From: Phycisphaerales bacterium
GTDB lineage: Bacteria; Planctomycetota; Phycisphaerae; Phycisphaerales; UBA1924
DNA: 49,802 nucleotides
NCBI GenBank assembly: GCA_016793015.1
Contig: JAEUJD010000181.1
Location: 1 to 49,802, forward strand
Direction: 5' to 3'
The position numbers were made by a program, and so were the translations under genes. The notes beneath the pieces were generated by a model. That model saw only the letters and a program-made list of their open reading frames with translations. It was not told where the DNA came from and ran no database searches. Shown one piece after another: positions 39,462-47,472 of the stretch; position 1 is the first letter of the stretch; each line of letters opens with the position of its first letter.

Positions 39462-41045
39462 ATGCCCGACGCCGTTACAAGCTCTTTGAGGCCCCTCGAC
39501 TGGGGTGTGCTGGGGCTCTACCTCGTCATCCTGACAATCAGCGGCATCGCCTTCTCGCGCCGGGAGCAGAAGGACACGGCGGACTACTTCCTGGGCGGAC
39601 GCCGGATGCCGGTCTTTGCGGTGGCCTTGTCCATCATTGCCAGCTCGCTGTCGGTGGCGACGTTTATTGGGGTGCCGCAGATCGCGTACACGGGCGATCT
39701 GACGTACCTCCTGACGAACCTGGGTGGATTGCTCTCCATCGGCATTGTCGCGGCGTTCTTCATCCCGGCGTTCTACCGGGCGAATGTCACGAGTATCTAT
39801 GAGTTGCTCGGACAGAGGCTGGGCGAAGGGGCCAAGACGGCGGCCAGCGCCACATTCATGATCGGGCGGGTGTTCGCGAGCGGGGCGCGAATTTACATCG
39901 CTGCCATCCCGCTTTCGCTGCTGTTATTTGGTGACCACGGCGATGCGCAGCCCGAGTGGCATCTGATCGTCTCGTGCATCGCCTTGGTCGTGATCTCCGT
40001 TTCGTACACGCTCGCGGGCGGTATCGCGAGCGTGATCTGGACCGAGGTCGTCCAAACGATTGTGCTGCTGCTGGCGGTCGGTGCGGCGATCTGGCTGCTG
40101 CTCTATCGCATCCCGTTGAGTGTGCCGCAGATTGTCGAAACGCTGAGTACGGCGGGCGAGGGAGGTACCTCGAAGTTGCTTCTGGTCAATACAGGCGCAC
40201 ACGCGGCGTTGCCGTACACGCTCTGGACTTCAATCTTCGCGTTCACGCTCATGGGGCTGGCCTCGTACGGAACCGATCACGATCTGGCGCAGCGGATGCT
40301 CACGTGCAAGAACGCGATCAAGGGCGGCCAATCGGCTGTGCTGGCGATCGTGATGGGAATCCCGATCGTCGCCATGTTCATGGTGATTGGGCTGCTGCTG
40401 TTTGTGTATTACAAGTTGCCGCATGTGATGGGGGCGGCGGGGCCGTCGTACACACCCACGGACTCGCGCCGAGTGTTTCTGACGTTTATCTTGCGCGAGA
40501 TGCCTCCGGGGCTGTCGGGGCTGATGTTGGCGGGCCTGCTGTCGGTGGGAATTTCGAGCCTGAATTCGGCGTTAAATGCGATGGGCGCTACGGCGATCAA
40601 GGATTTTTATTCGCGTTGGAAGCCCGATCGCCCGCCGCACCACTACGTCGCGGCGGGGCGCTGGGCGGTGGTGATGTGGGGGGTGGTTCTCGCGGGGTTC
40701 TCGTGCCTTTGTATCTTCTGGCAGCGATCGTCGAATCAGAACCTGATCGATTTCGCGCTCGGGGTCATGACTTTCGCGTATGCGGGTTTGCTGGCCGTTT
40801 TCTTAACGGCTCTGTTTACAAAGCGAGGAAGCGCCGACTCGGCAATCGCTGCAATTCTCATCGGATTTGCCGTCATCACGCTTCTTCAGCCCGCGATCTG
40901 GAAACAATGGTCGCCACATGTCGGGCTTGCGGGTGTGGAACTCGCTTGGCCCTGGCACCTTGTCATCGGAACAGCGCTCTCTTCGCTGGTCTGCTTGATG
41001 GGGCGCAGGCCGGAGAAGACGGTTGACCGAGCACAACAAACCTAA
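39462..41045 (+). CDS. Sodium/solute symporter (SSS family)
   Basis: A 527-aa inner-membrane carrier with about 13 hydrophobic helices. Family marks are FSRREQKDTADYFLGGRRMP after helix 1, ALSIIASSLSVATFIGVPQIAYTGD, YTLAGGIASVIWTEVVQ, ASYGTDHDLAQRMLTCK and GISSLNSALNAMGATAIKDFY. Similar SSS carriers in other bacteria take up sialic acid or amino sugars. Its place at the head of hexosaminidase, anmK and murQ genes suggests uptake of GlcNAc/MurNAc-containing wall fragments; that is inference. No clear Shine-Dalgarno precedes the ATG. The end overlaps the next gene by 23 bp. Confidence 0.9.
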   Translation: MPDAVTSSLRPLDWGVLGLYLVILTISGIAFSRREQKDTADYFLGGRRMPVFAVALSIIASSLSVATFIGVPQIAYTGDLTYLLTNLGGLLSIGIVAAFFIPAFYRANVTSIYELLGQRLGEGAKTAASATFMIGRVFASGARIYIAAIPLSLLLFGDHGDAQPEWHLIVSCIALVVISVSYTLAGGIASVIWTEVVQTIVLLLAVGAAIWLLLYRIPLSVPQIVETLSTAGEGGTSKLLLVNTGAHAALPYTLWTSIFAFTLMGLASYGTDHDLAQRMLTCKNAIKGGQSAVLAIVMGIPIVAMFMVIGLLLFVYYKLPHVMGAAGPSYTPTDSRRVFLTFILREMPPGLSGLMLAGLLSVGISSLNSALNAMGATAIKDFYSRWKPDRPPHHYVAAGRWAVVMWGVVLAGFSCLCIFWQRSSNQNLIDFALGVMTFAYAGLLAVFLTALFTKRGSADSAIAAILIGFAVITLLQPAIWKQWSPHVGLAGVELAWPWHLVIGTALSSLVCLMGRRPEKTVDRAQQT

Positions 41046-42900
41046 AGACTTGCAGAACGAACGTCCGCTGTTGTTTCCTCGTCCGCAAACGCTGGAACGA
41101 ATCGGCGGTTTCGCACCCATCGCATTTCCGCTTTGCATAAACGCGGGGCCGCTCCGCGCCGTGGTGGAGCCGATCCTGCGTGCCGCGGGCTTCGCGGACT
41201 TTGAGTTCGATGACAGAGAATCGCAGATCCGCCTCTCGCTGGATCGCGCGCTGGGCAAGGACAAGTCGGAAGAGGGTTACCGGATAGCGATCCGCGAGCG
41301 AGAAACGCCGGCGATCACGGTGACAGCGGGAACACTCGCAGGGTTACGGAACGGCGCTGCAACACTGGCGCAGCTGCTGCGGCAGTACGGGGAACGCGTG
41401 CCCGCGCTGAACATTTCGGACGCCCCCGCGTTCGCCACGCGGGGTGCGATGCTGGATATCTCGCGCGATCGCGTGCCGACGATGGAGCATTTACGCGAGA
41501 TCGTCAACACCCTGGCGTTGCTCAAGTGCAACCACCTGCAGTTGTACACCGAGCACACCTTTGCGTATGTGGGGCATGAAGAGGTCTGGCAAGAAGCGTC
41601 GCCGATGACCGGCGCGGAGTATGAGACACTGGATGGCTGGTGCCGCGAACTCGGGATCGAGCTGGCGGCGAACCAGAACTGCTTCGGGCATTTATCGGCG
41701 TGGCTGAAACTGCCTCGATATCTGCCTCTGGCGGAGATCGACAGCCTTGAGAAGTCGTGGAAGTTCATGGAGTGGGAGCGGCCGGGACCCTTCAGCCTGT
41801 GCCCGACCGATCCGGGCTCGATCGTGCTGGTCAAAGACATGCTCGATCAGTTGCTCCCCCACTTCTCAAGCAAACTGGTCAACATCAACTGCGATGAGAC
41901 GTTTGATGTGGGGCAGGGACGGAGCGCGGATGAAGTCGCGAAGCGCGGGCGGGCCGACGTGTACTTCGATTTCATCCACAAGATCGTGGAGCAGGTGCGG
42001 CACCACGGCTTCAAGCCGATGTTCTGGGCCGATATCGCGCTCTCTCATCCGAACAAAATGGGGACCGCGCCCTCCGATCTACTTGCGCTTGCATGGGGAT
42101 ATGAACCGGACAGTGATTTCGATCAATGGGGACACACGCTCAAGCACACAGGGCGCGAGTTCTGGGTTTGCCCGGGAACGAGTTCGTGGCGGAGCATCAT
42201 CGGGCGCACGGTTGAACGGCGCGGCAACATCGACGTCGCCGTGAAAGCGGGCATGCGCCACGGCGCGACGGGCATGCTCATCACCGACTGGGGCGACCTG
42301 GGTCATCGCCAGCAGTGGCCCGTTTCGCTTCACGGGCTTGCGGACGGGCTCAATTCCGCGTGGACCGGTGAAGGGGGCGGCGGCGACCCCAGTGCGGAAT
42401 CGCTTCAGGTCTTTGGCGACAGAAACTGCGCGGTCGCGACGTGGCTCGAAGATATGGGCGAGATCGACAAGATCCAGAAGCAGATTTTCGGACGGCCAGG
42501 CGAAGATGGAAAGCCGACACGGATCAAGAACGCGTCGGCGGTTTTGCAGGATTCAACGCTCGGCTGGAGTGATTCGTGGAAGCCGGGAAGCTCCGGGCTT
42601 TGGCGCGAAAGCGCGGCAGCGGCGCAGTGGCTTGAGGCCAAGGTTCCAAGTGGAGCCGGAGAGCTGATGCAGCAAGAGCTTGCGTTTACCGCGATGTGCG
42701 CACGCGTGCTTTGCGAACGTGCCGCGGCACGGCGTGAGGGCACGGCGGCTCACGGTTCCGACCTTACCTCAAACCTTCTCGCGGTTCGGGCCGAGCACGA
42801 ACGACTCTGGAAGCACCGTTCGCGCCCGGGCGGAATGGCAAAGAGCTCGGCGCACTACACGCGGCTGATCGACGAGTTCGGAGCCGGCACGCGTGGGTGA
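41023..42900 (+). CDS. Glycoside hydrolase family 20 beta-N-acetylhexosaminidase
   Basis: A 625-aa enzyme that removes terminal beta-GlcNAc/GalNAc by substrate-assisted catalysis. An N-terminal GH20b-like domain ends in GTLAGLRNGAATLAQLLRQYG. The barrel starts ATRGAMLDISRDRVPTMEHLREIVNTLALLKCNHLQLYTEH, and the catalytic Asp-Glu pair is D291-E292 in LVNINCDETFDVG. There is no signal peptide, so action is probably cytoplasmic, on imported fragments. The start is TTG, with GGAG 7 nt upstream inside the transporter gene. It takes the place of the NagZ enzyme of E. coli recycling. Confidence 0.88.
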   Translation: MTEHNKPKDLQNERPLLFPRPQTLERIGGFAPIAFPLCINAGPLRAVVEPILRAAGFADFEFDDRESQIRLSLDRALGKDKSEEGYRIAIRERETPAITVTAGTLAGLRNGAATLAQLLRQYGERVPALNISDAPAFATRGAMLDISRDRVPTMEHLREIVNTLALLKCNHLQLYTEHTFAYVGHEEVWQEASPMTGAEYETLDGWCRELGIELAANQNCFGHLSAWLKLPRYLPLAEIDSLEKSWKFMEWERPGPFSLCPTDPGSIVLVKDMLDQLLPHFSSKLVNINCDETFDVGQGRSADEVAKRGRADVYFDFIHKIVEQVRHHGFKPMFWADIALSHPNKMGTAPSDLLALAWGYEPDSDFDQWGHTLKHTGREFWVCPGTSSWRSIIGRTVERRGNIDVAVKAGMRHGATGMLITDWGDLGHRQQWPVSLHGLADGLNSAWTGEGGGGDPSAESLQVFGDRNCAVATWLEDMGEIDKIQKQIFGRPGEDGKPTRIKNASAVLQDSTLGWSDSWKPGSSGLWRESAAAAQWLEAKVPSGAGELMQQELAFTAMCARVLCERAAARREGTAAHGSDLTSNLLAVRAEHERLWKHRSRPGGMAKSSAHYTRLIDEFGAGTRG

Positions 42901-44011
42901 CCAAGCGGTCCAATCGCGGCTCGTCGTCGGGTGTATGACGGGTACGAGCATCGATGCGATCGACTGCGCTCTGGTGCGGATCGAAGGCCGCGGACTTGAG
43001 CTACGAGCTTCGCTCGTTCGAGGCGCCTCGCGTTCGCTTGGCACGCTCCGCGAGCCGCTTCGCGCTCTCGCCGAGCAGAAGCCGGTCTCTGCGGACGAGA
43101 TCGCCCGGATCGCGCTGCAGTTTGGCGCATTGCATGCAGAGGCAATCTCCGACTTGCTCGGTGCCGATCGCGCGAATCTGGTGTGCGTGCACGGCCAAAC
43201 GGTGTTTCATGCGCCGCCCGCCTCGTGGCAGTTGATGAATCCCTGGCCGATCGTGCAGAAACTGAAGGTCCCGGTGGTTTTTGACCTGCGCGGGGCGGAC
43301 CTTGCGGCCGGGGGGCAGGGCGCACCAATCACACCACTCGCCGATCAGATTCTGCTCGCGGAGCGGCCCGAACTCGCGAGGGGCTGCTGCGTCCTGAACC
43401 TTGGCGGCTTCGCGAACGCGACGTTGCTTGCCGGCCGGACGGAAGCCGCGGACGGTGTTCGCGGATTTGATATCTGCGCCTGCAATCAGTTGCTCGACCG
43501 CATCGCGCGAGAAACGCTGGCGCGTGAGTTTGACGAGGACGGGCGCGAGGCAGCGAAAGGGCGGGTAGATGCCGCTGCCGGAACGGAGCTCGCCAAGTCG
43601 CTTTCCGAATCGGGAACGAGTCGGCGCAGCCTTGGAACGGGGGATGAATCGTTCTCGTGGCTGGAGAGGTATCGCTCACGGATCTCCGCTCAGGATCTCG
43701 CGGCAACGGCCTGCGACGCGATCGCTTCCGTGATTGCCCGGCACTGTTCGAACTCGGGTCCGATGCTGCTCGCCGGCGGCGGCTCGCGGAACCGGGCCTT
43801 GTTTTCGGCACTCGTCCGGCACGCTGGCGCAAACGGCGTTCCGTCGGTGCATATCTCCGACGACTTCGGGCTTTCGAGCGAGTACCGCGAAGCGATGGAG
43901 TTTGCGGTGCTGGGGGCGCTTTGCCAGGATCGCGTGGCCATCACGCTGCCGGGAGTAACCGGGGTCCGCAGTCCCGCACCGATTTCGGGGGCGTGGGCGG
44001 GGATTGGCTGA
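42893..44011 (+). CDS. anmK: Anhydro-N-acetylmuramic acid kinase
   Basis: A 372-aa sugar kinase of the ASKHA fold that opens 1,6-anhydro-MurNAc and phosphorylates it to MurNAc-6-P. The N-terminal phosphate loop is VVGCMTGTSIDAIDCALV, then ANLVCVHGQTVFH, DLRGADLAAGGQGAPITPLAD, VLNLGGFANATLL, FDICACNQLLD and LLAGGGSRNRALFSAL, all AnmK signatures. The start is GTG, overlapping the hexosaminidase end by 8 bp. Its product is the direct substrate of MurQ encoded next. Confidence 0.95.
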   Translation: MGDQAVQSRLVVGCMTGTSIDAIDCALVRIEGRGLELRASLVRGASRSLGTLREPLRALAEQKPVSADEIARIALQFGALHAEAISDLLGADRANLVCVHGQTVFHAPPASWQLMNPWPIVQKLKVPVVFDLRGADLAAGGQGAPITPLADQILLAERPELARGCCVLNLGGFANATLLAGRTEAADGVRGFDICACNQLLDRIARETLAREFDEDGREAAKGRVDAAAGTELAKSLSESGTSRRSLGTGDESFSWLERYRSRISAQDLAATACDAIASVIARHCSNSGPMLLAGGGSRNRALFSALVRHAGANGVPSVHISDDFGLSSEYREAMEFAVLGALCQDRVAITLPGVTGVRSPAPISGAWAGIG

Positions 44012-44040
44012 CATAGTCCAAATGCAGATCAGAAAACCGA

Positions 44041-44080
44041 CCCACCCGCAACGCCCTCCCTCGGGGAGGGGGCTCCTGAG
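44041..44080. repeat. REP-like palindromic element, copy A
   Basis: CCCACCC followed by CCCTCC-CTCG-GGGAGGG and GCT. It shares CTCGGGGAGGGG and the CCCACCC lead with copy B on the other side of murQ. No T-run, so not a classic terminator. Confidence 0.45.
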
Positions 44081-44098
44081 TTGCGCTAGGGTTGGTTC

Positions 44099-45019
44099 AT
44101 GGCGCATCTGCCTCCCGATCGCTCGCATGTCCTGACAGAGCAGCGCAACCCGCGCACGATGGACCTGCACTCGCTGTCGGTCGCGCAGTGCGTCCAAGTC
44201 ATTCAGCAAGAGGATCGCGCGGTGATCGCGGCTCTGGAAAGTGCCGCGCCACAGATTGATGCCTTCATCGCGGCGGCTGAGCCGGGCTTTGTTTCGGGTG
44301 GGAGGCTTGTGTATGTCGGGGCCGGGACGTCGGGCCGTCTCGGCGTGCTCGATGCGTCCGAAGCGCCCCCGACTTTTCAGGTTGAACCGGGGCGCATCAT
44401 CGGCATCATCGCGGGGGGGGACGGGGCGCTCCGCAAGAGCAGCGAAGGCAAGGAAGACGACCCGCGCGGGGCGTGGGGTGAATTACGAGCCTTAGAACTG
44501 AACTCGAAGGACAGCGTGATCGGGATCGCGGCGGGCGGGACGACGCCGTATGTCCACGGCGTCTTCGAGTTTGTCGCTGCGCTTTCGAGCCGCCCGAAGA
44601 CCGCCTTGCTGACCTGTTCGCCCGTGCCGCAGCCGGAAAAAGCCGACCACATGATCGTGCTGGCGACCGGGCCGGAGGTCCTCACTGGTTCAACGCGGAT
44701 GAAGGCGGGAACCGCGACCAAGATGGCCCTGAACACGATCTCGACCGTGCTGATGATCCGCTCGGGCAGGGTCTACGAAAACCTGATGGTCGATCTGCGG
44801 GCGACAAACGAGAAACTGCGGGATCGGGGCGCCCGGATTATCACGACGCTGACGGGGCTCGCCCGGGCCGAAGCGCTCGAACTTCTTGGCCGCGCCGGAA
44901 ATAGCGTGAAGGCGGCGGTCGTTATGCATCACAAGCAGGTGGATCACGCGGGGGCGGAGCGGCTGCTTGGTGAGCATCATGGAAGGCTGGAGAAGGTGCT
45001 GGGGGATCGAAGAATCTGA
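44099..45019 (+). CDS. murQ: N-acetylmuramic acid 6-phosphate etherase
   Basis: A 306-aa lyase of the SIS fold that cleaves the lactyl ether of MurNAc-6-P to GlcNAc-6-P and D-lactate. The N-terminus LTEQRNPRTMDLHSLS is characteristic, followed by RLVYVGAGTSGRLGVLDASEAPPTF with the active-site Glu at 88, IGIIAGGDGALRKSSEGKEDD, SVIGIAAGGTTPYV and TGSTRMKAGTATKMALNTIST. It is separated from anmK by 87 bp holding a REP-like palindrome, so it may still be in the same transcript. Confidence 0.97.
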   Translation: MAHLPPDRSHVLTEQRNPRTMDLHSLSVAQCVQVIQQEDRAVIAALESAAPQIDAFIAAAEPGFVSGGRLVYVGAGTSGRLGVLDASEAPPTFQVEPGRIIGIIAGGDGALRKSSEGKEDDPRGAWGELRALELNSKDSVIGIAAGGTTPYVHGVFEFVAALSSRPKTALLTCSPVPQPEKADHMIVLATGPEVLTGSTRMKAGTATKMALNTISTVLMIRSGRVYENLMVDLRATNEKLRDRGARIITTLTGLARAEALELLGRAGNSVKAAVVMHHKQVDHAGAERLLGEHHGRLEKVLGDRRI

Positions 45020-45033
45020 ACTAAAGCGAACGC

Positions 45034-45100
45034 TACCCCCACCCGTACCCCCACACCCGTACTCCCACCCTGACCACCTCACTCGGGGAGGGGCTTTGGG
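45034..45100. repeat. Degenerate tandem repeat and REP-like element, copy B
   Basis: Three imperfect units of TACCCCCACCCG type (45034-45072) run into ACCTCACTCGGGGAGGGGCT, which matches the core of copy A. It lies just after murQ and before the PLP-enzyme gene. Confidence 0.5.
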
Positions 45101-45122
45101 ATGCGATCGAGTTTGATTTTCG

Positions 45123-46466
45123 GTGCTCCTACAACTTCGCGGCGCGGCCGAGCGCGCGCCGATAGAAATGGCGGCGACCTGTCGCCGATTGAGGAGACTT
45201 GCGTTGGGCCGAATCCCGGTTGAGAGCGCGTCCGCAACAGAGATTGTCGTCGAAGGCAAGCGATTGACCGGCTTCGGCGGGTGCAATTACCTCGGCCTTG
45301 CGCACCACCCGGAAGTCTTGAACGCCGTGAAGGCCGGGCTTGATCGGTACGGCCTGAGCACCACCGCCTCGCGCGAAACAACCGGGGATACGACTTCGCA
45401 CGATTCTCTCGAAACTGAACTCGCGACCTTCCTGCAAGCAGAGCAGTGCCTGGTAACTCCGGAGGGCTATTCGGCGAACCTCGCGCTCGGCCAGGCCCTG
45501 GCACGCGACTATCGGGTCGCAATCACCGACGAAAAATCGCATCGCAGCGTCTCGCACGCCGTAACGGCCGCGGGCATGCGCGTGATCGCCTATCCACACC
45601 TCGATGCGCGTGCCGCGGGGGCGCTGGCCGGCGAATATGTCCGCGAGGGCGTGGTCATCCTCACCGACGGCGTTTTCGCGGCGGACGGCTCGATCGCGCC
45701 GGCAAAGGCGCTTTTCGATGTCCTGCCGAAGGGCAGAGCGCTACTGGTCATCGACGACTGCCACGGTTTCTGCGTGCTCGGCCGGAGCGGTAGAGGCACG
45801 GCGGATCATCACGGCTTGACCTCGGCGGGTGTTCCTCTCGATTCGCGTGTGGTCCTGACGACGAGCCTCGCAAAGGGTCTCGGCTGCTACGGCGGCGCAC
45901 TCGCGGGGCCATCCAGCATCATTCAAGTTGCTCAGGATATTGCGAGTGTGTACCGAGGCACGACCCCCGCCCCACCCGCGATCATCGAAGGTTCTCGCCA
46001 GGCGTTGAAGGTTGTCGCGCGCGACCCGATGCTGATTCAGAAGCTGCGGTCGAACACCGATCGGCTCCGCCGAGGCTTGCACAAATTGGGAATCTCGCTC
46101 TACCCGACACCGGCCCCCATATTCACGTTTGTCACCGGCGACTTCCCCTCCATGGAACGCATTCACCGCAGGTTGGTGTCCGAGGGCTACCTCGCACCCT
46201 TGATCGCCTACCCGGGTGGCCCCAGCGATCAGTACTTCCGCGTCACCGTCAACGCCATGCATTCGGCCGAGCAGATCGACGGTCTTCTCGCGGCATTCGG
46301 GCGCGCGATCGACTCGGAGCCGACCGTCAAAGCGGGCCTCGGGGCGGAGGCAAAGCCGCTGAAATTCAGCGAGGGCCGAGCGGACGGACGCACCGGGACC
46401 CGCGAATTGATCGGGCCGTGGGATTTGTCGCTCACGCCCGTTTTCTCGCCCCGGCTTCCCGCGTAA
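45123..46466 (+). CDS. PLP-dependent alpha-oxoamine synthase (AONS/KBL-like)
   Basis: A 447-aa fold-type I enzyme of the group that condenses an acyl-CoA with an amino acid (8-amino-7-oxononanoate synthase, 2-amino-3-ketobutyrate ligase, serine palmitoyltransferase). Signatures are FGGCNYLGLAHHPEVLNAV, ASRETTGDTTSHDSLETELA, DEKSHRSVSHA, LVIDDCHGFCVLGRSGRGT and the PLP lysine in VVLTTSLAKGLGCYGGALAG. The start may be GTG 45123 or ATG 45168; neither has a clear ribosome site. No biotin, threonine or sphingolipid gene is adjacent, so the substrate is open. The 3' end overlaps the convergent kinase gene by 35 bp. Confidence 0.85.
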   Translation: MLLQLRGAAERAPIEMAATCRRLRRLALGRIPVESASATEIVVEGKRLTGFGGCNYLGLAHHPEVLNAVKAGLDRYGLSTTASRETTGDTTSHDSLETELATFLQAEQCLVTPEGYSANLALGQALARDYRVAITDEKSHRSVSHAVTAAGMRVIAYPHLDARAAGALAGEYVREGVVILTDGVFAADGSIAPAKALFDVLPKGRALLVIDDCHGFCVLGRSGRGTADHHGLTSAGVPLDSRVVLTTSLAKGLGCYGGALAGPSSIIQVAQDIASVYRGTTPAPPAIIEGSRQALKVVARDPMLIQKLRSNTDRLRRGLHKLGISLYPTPAPIFTFVTGDFPSMERIHRRLVSEGYLAPLIAYPGGPSDQYFRVTVNAMHSAEQIDGLLAAFGRAIDSEPTVKAGLGAEAKPLKFSEGRADGRTGTRELIGPWDLSLTPVFSPRLPA

Positions 46467-47292
46467 TCGTGCGATCGGCCGCGAGCCGCGCCGCACCGAT
46501 CGCGGCGTGAAAGGGCGTGGAACCGAACGCCAATTTCCAATCGGGCTTGGCAACCGACGTCAAGTCGAATCGCGTGACCGCATCGAGTTCGACGCGGCAT
46601 GATTCAAACTGCATCCCGATGTAGCCGAGCAGCGCCACGGTGTCGGGCCGGTAGATTGCATGGGCAATACGGATCGCGCGTGCGAGTGCCCGAAGCGGAT
46701 CCGAGCGTTTATCGAAACCGGCAATCGCCCCGGCGATGCCCGGACCATACTCGGCTTGCAGGCGGTTCGCGCCGATGTACGACTCCAGGGTGCGCGGCGC
46801 GGCGTCTGAATCGAGCGTGACGTCGAACTGGCCGAAGTGGCCGGGGGTCTCGCCGCTCACCAGCAGGGGGCGGCCCTCATCCAGCACGCTCGCTCCCACG
46901 CCCGTTCCGATGGAGATTGCCATGAGCCTGCCGAACGGCCGGTGTGACGCCCAGTAGTCGTGTGCCGCGGCATAGGCATCGGAGGCAATGACGGGCGTGC
47001 AGGGCCTTCCGACGGCACGAGCGACCAGTTCAGAGAGCGGGAGGTTCTCAATCCCGGGGAGGTTGATCGACTGGACAACGTGCGAGCGCGAAGGGTCCAG
47101 CCGGCCGGGGACACACAGGCCGACGGCCTCCACTGTCTCGGAACGGTCGGGCAGCGCAGCGGCGATAACCTTGATCAAGGCATCCGCGGAGGGTCCGGAA
47201 TATTCCGTGCTCCGATTGGTCGAGATTCGGTTGCCCTCCAAAAGGGCAAGTTTGACCGATGTGCCCCCGATATCGATGCCGAGCGACCGCAT
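46432..47292 (-). CDS. ROK-family sugar kinase
   Basis: A 286-aa kinase. The N-terminal phosphate motif is SLGIDIGGTSVKLALLEG, followed by AVGLCVPGRLDP, INLPGIENLPL (substrate loop), IASDAYAAAHDYW and the adenosine loop MAISIGTGVGASVLDEG. The cysteine-rich zinc motif of many ROK proteins is missing and the usual GE.GH segment reads SGETPGHFGQFDV. It may phosphorylate GlcNAc, glucose or another hexose; being next to the MurNAc genes makes an amino sugar plausible. The frame is open upstream, but 47292 gives the family N-terminus. Confidence 0.82.
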   Translation of the reverse strand: MRSLGIDIGGTSVKLALLEGNRISTNRSTEYSGPSADALIKVIAAALPDRSETVEAVGLCVPGRLDPSRSHVVQSINLPGIENLPLSELVARAVGRPCTPVIASDAYAAAHDYWASHRPFGRLMAISIGTGVGASVLDEGRPLLVSGETPGHFGQFDVTLDSDAAPRTLESYIGANRLQAEYGPGIAGAIAGFDKRSDPLRALARAIRIAHAIYRPDTVALLGYIGMQFESCRVELDAVTRFDLTSVAKPDWKLAFGSTPFHAAIGAARLAADRTITREAGARKRA

Positions 47293-47472
47293 GGAACGAT
47301 CATTCGACCTGATCCCGAACAAGGCATGAAGAGAAGTTGAAGCCGGGCGTTCGCGGCGTACACTACGCGTCCTCATCCAAGGACACCCTGACGGCCGCCG
47401 AGTGGCGGCTGGCTACCGACGATCCGACCGCCGGCGCGATAAGCGTTGGGCCATGTACACGGAGCAGATCCG

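Noticed and set aside
44056..44072. Palindrome before murQ as an intrinsic terminator
   Set aside because: No T-run follows, and the similar sequence after murQ also lacks one.
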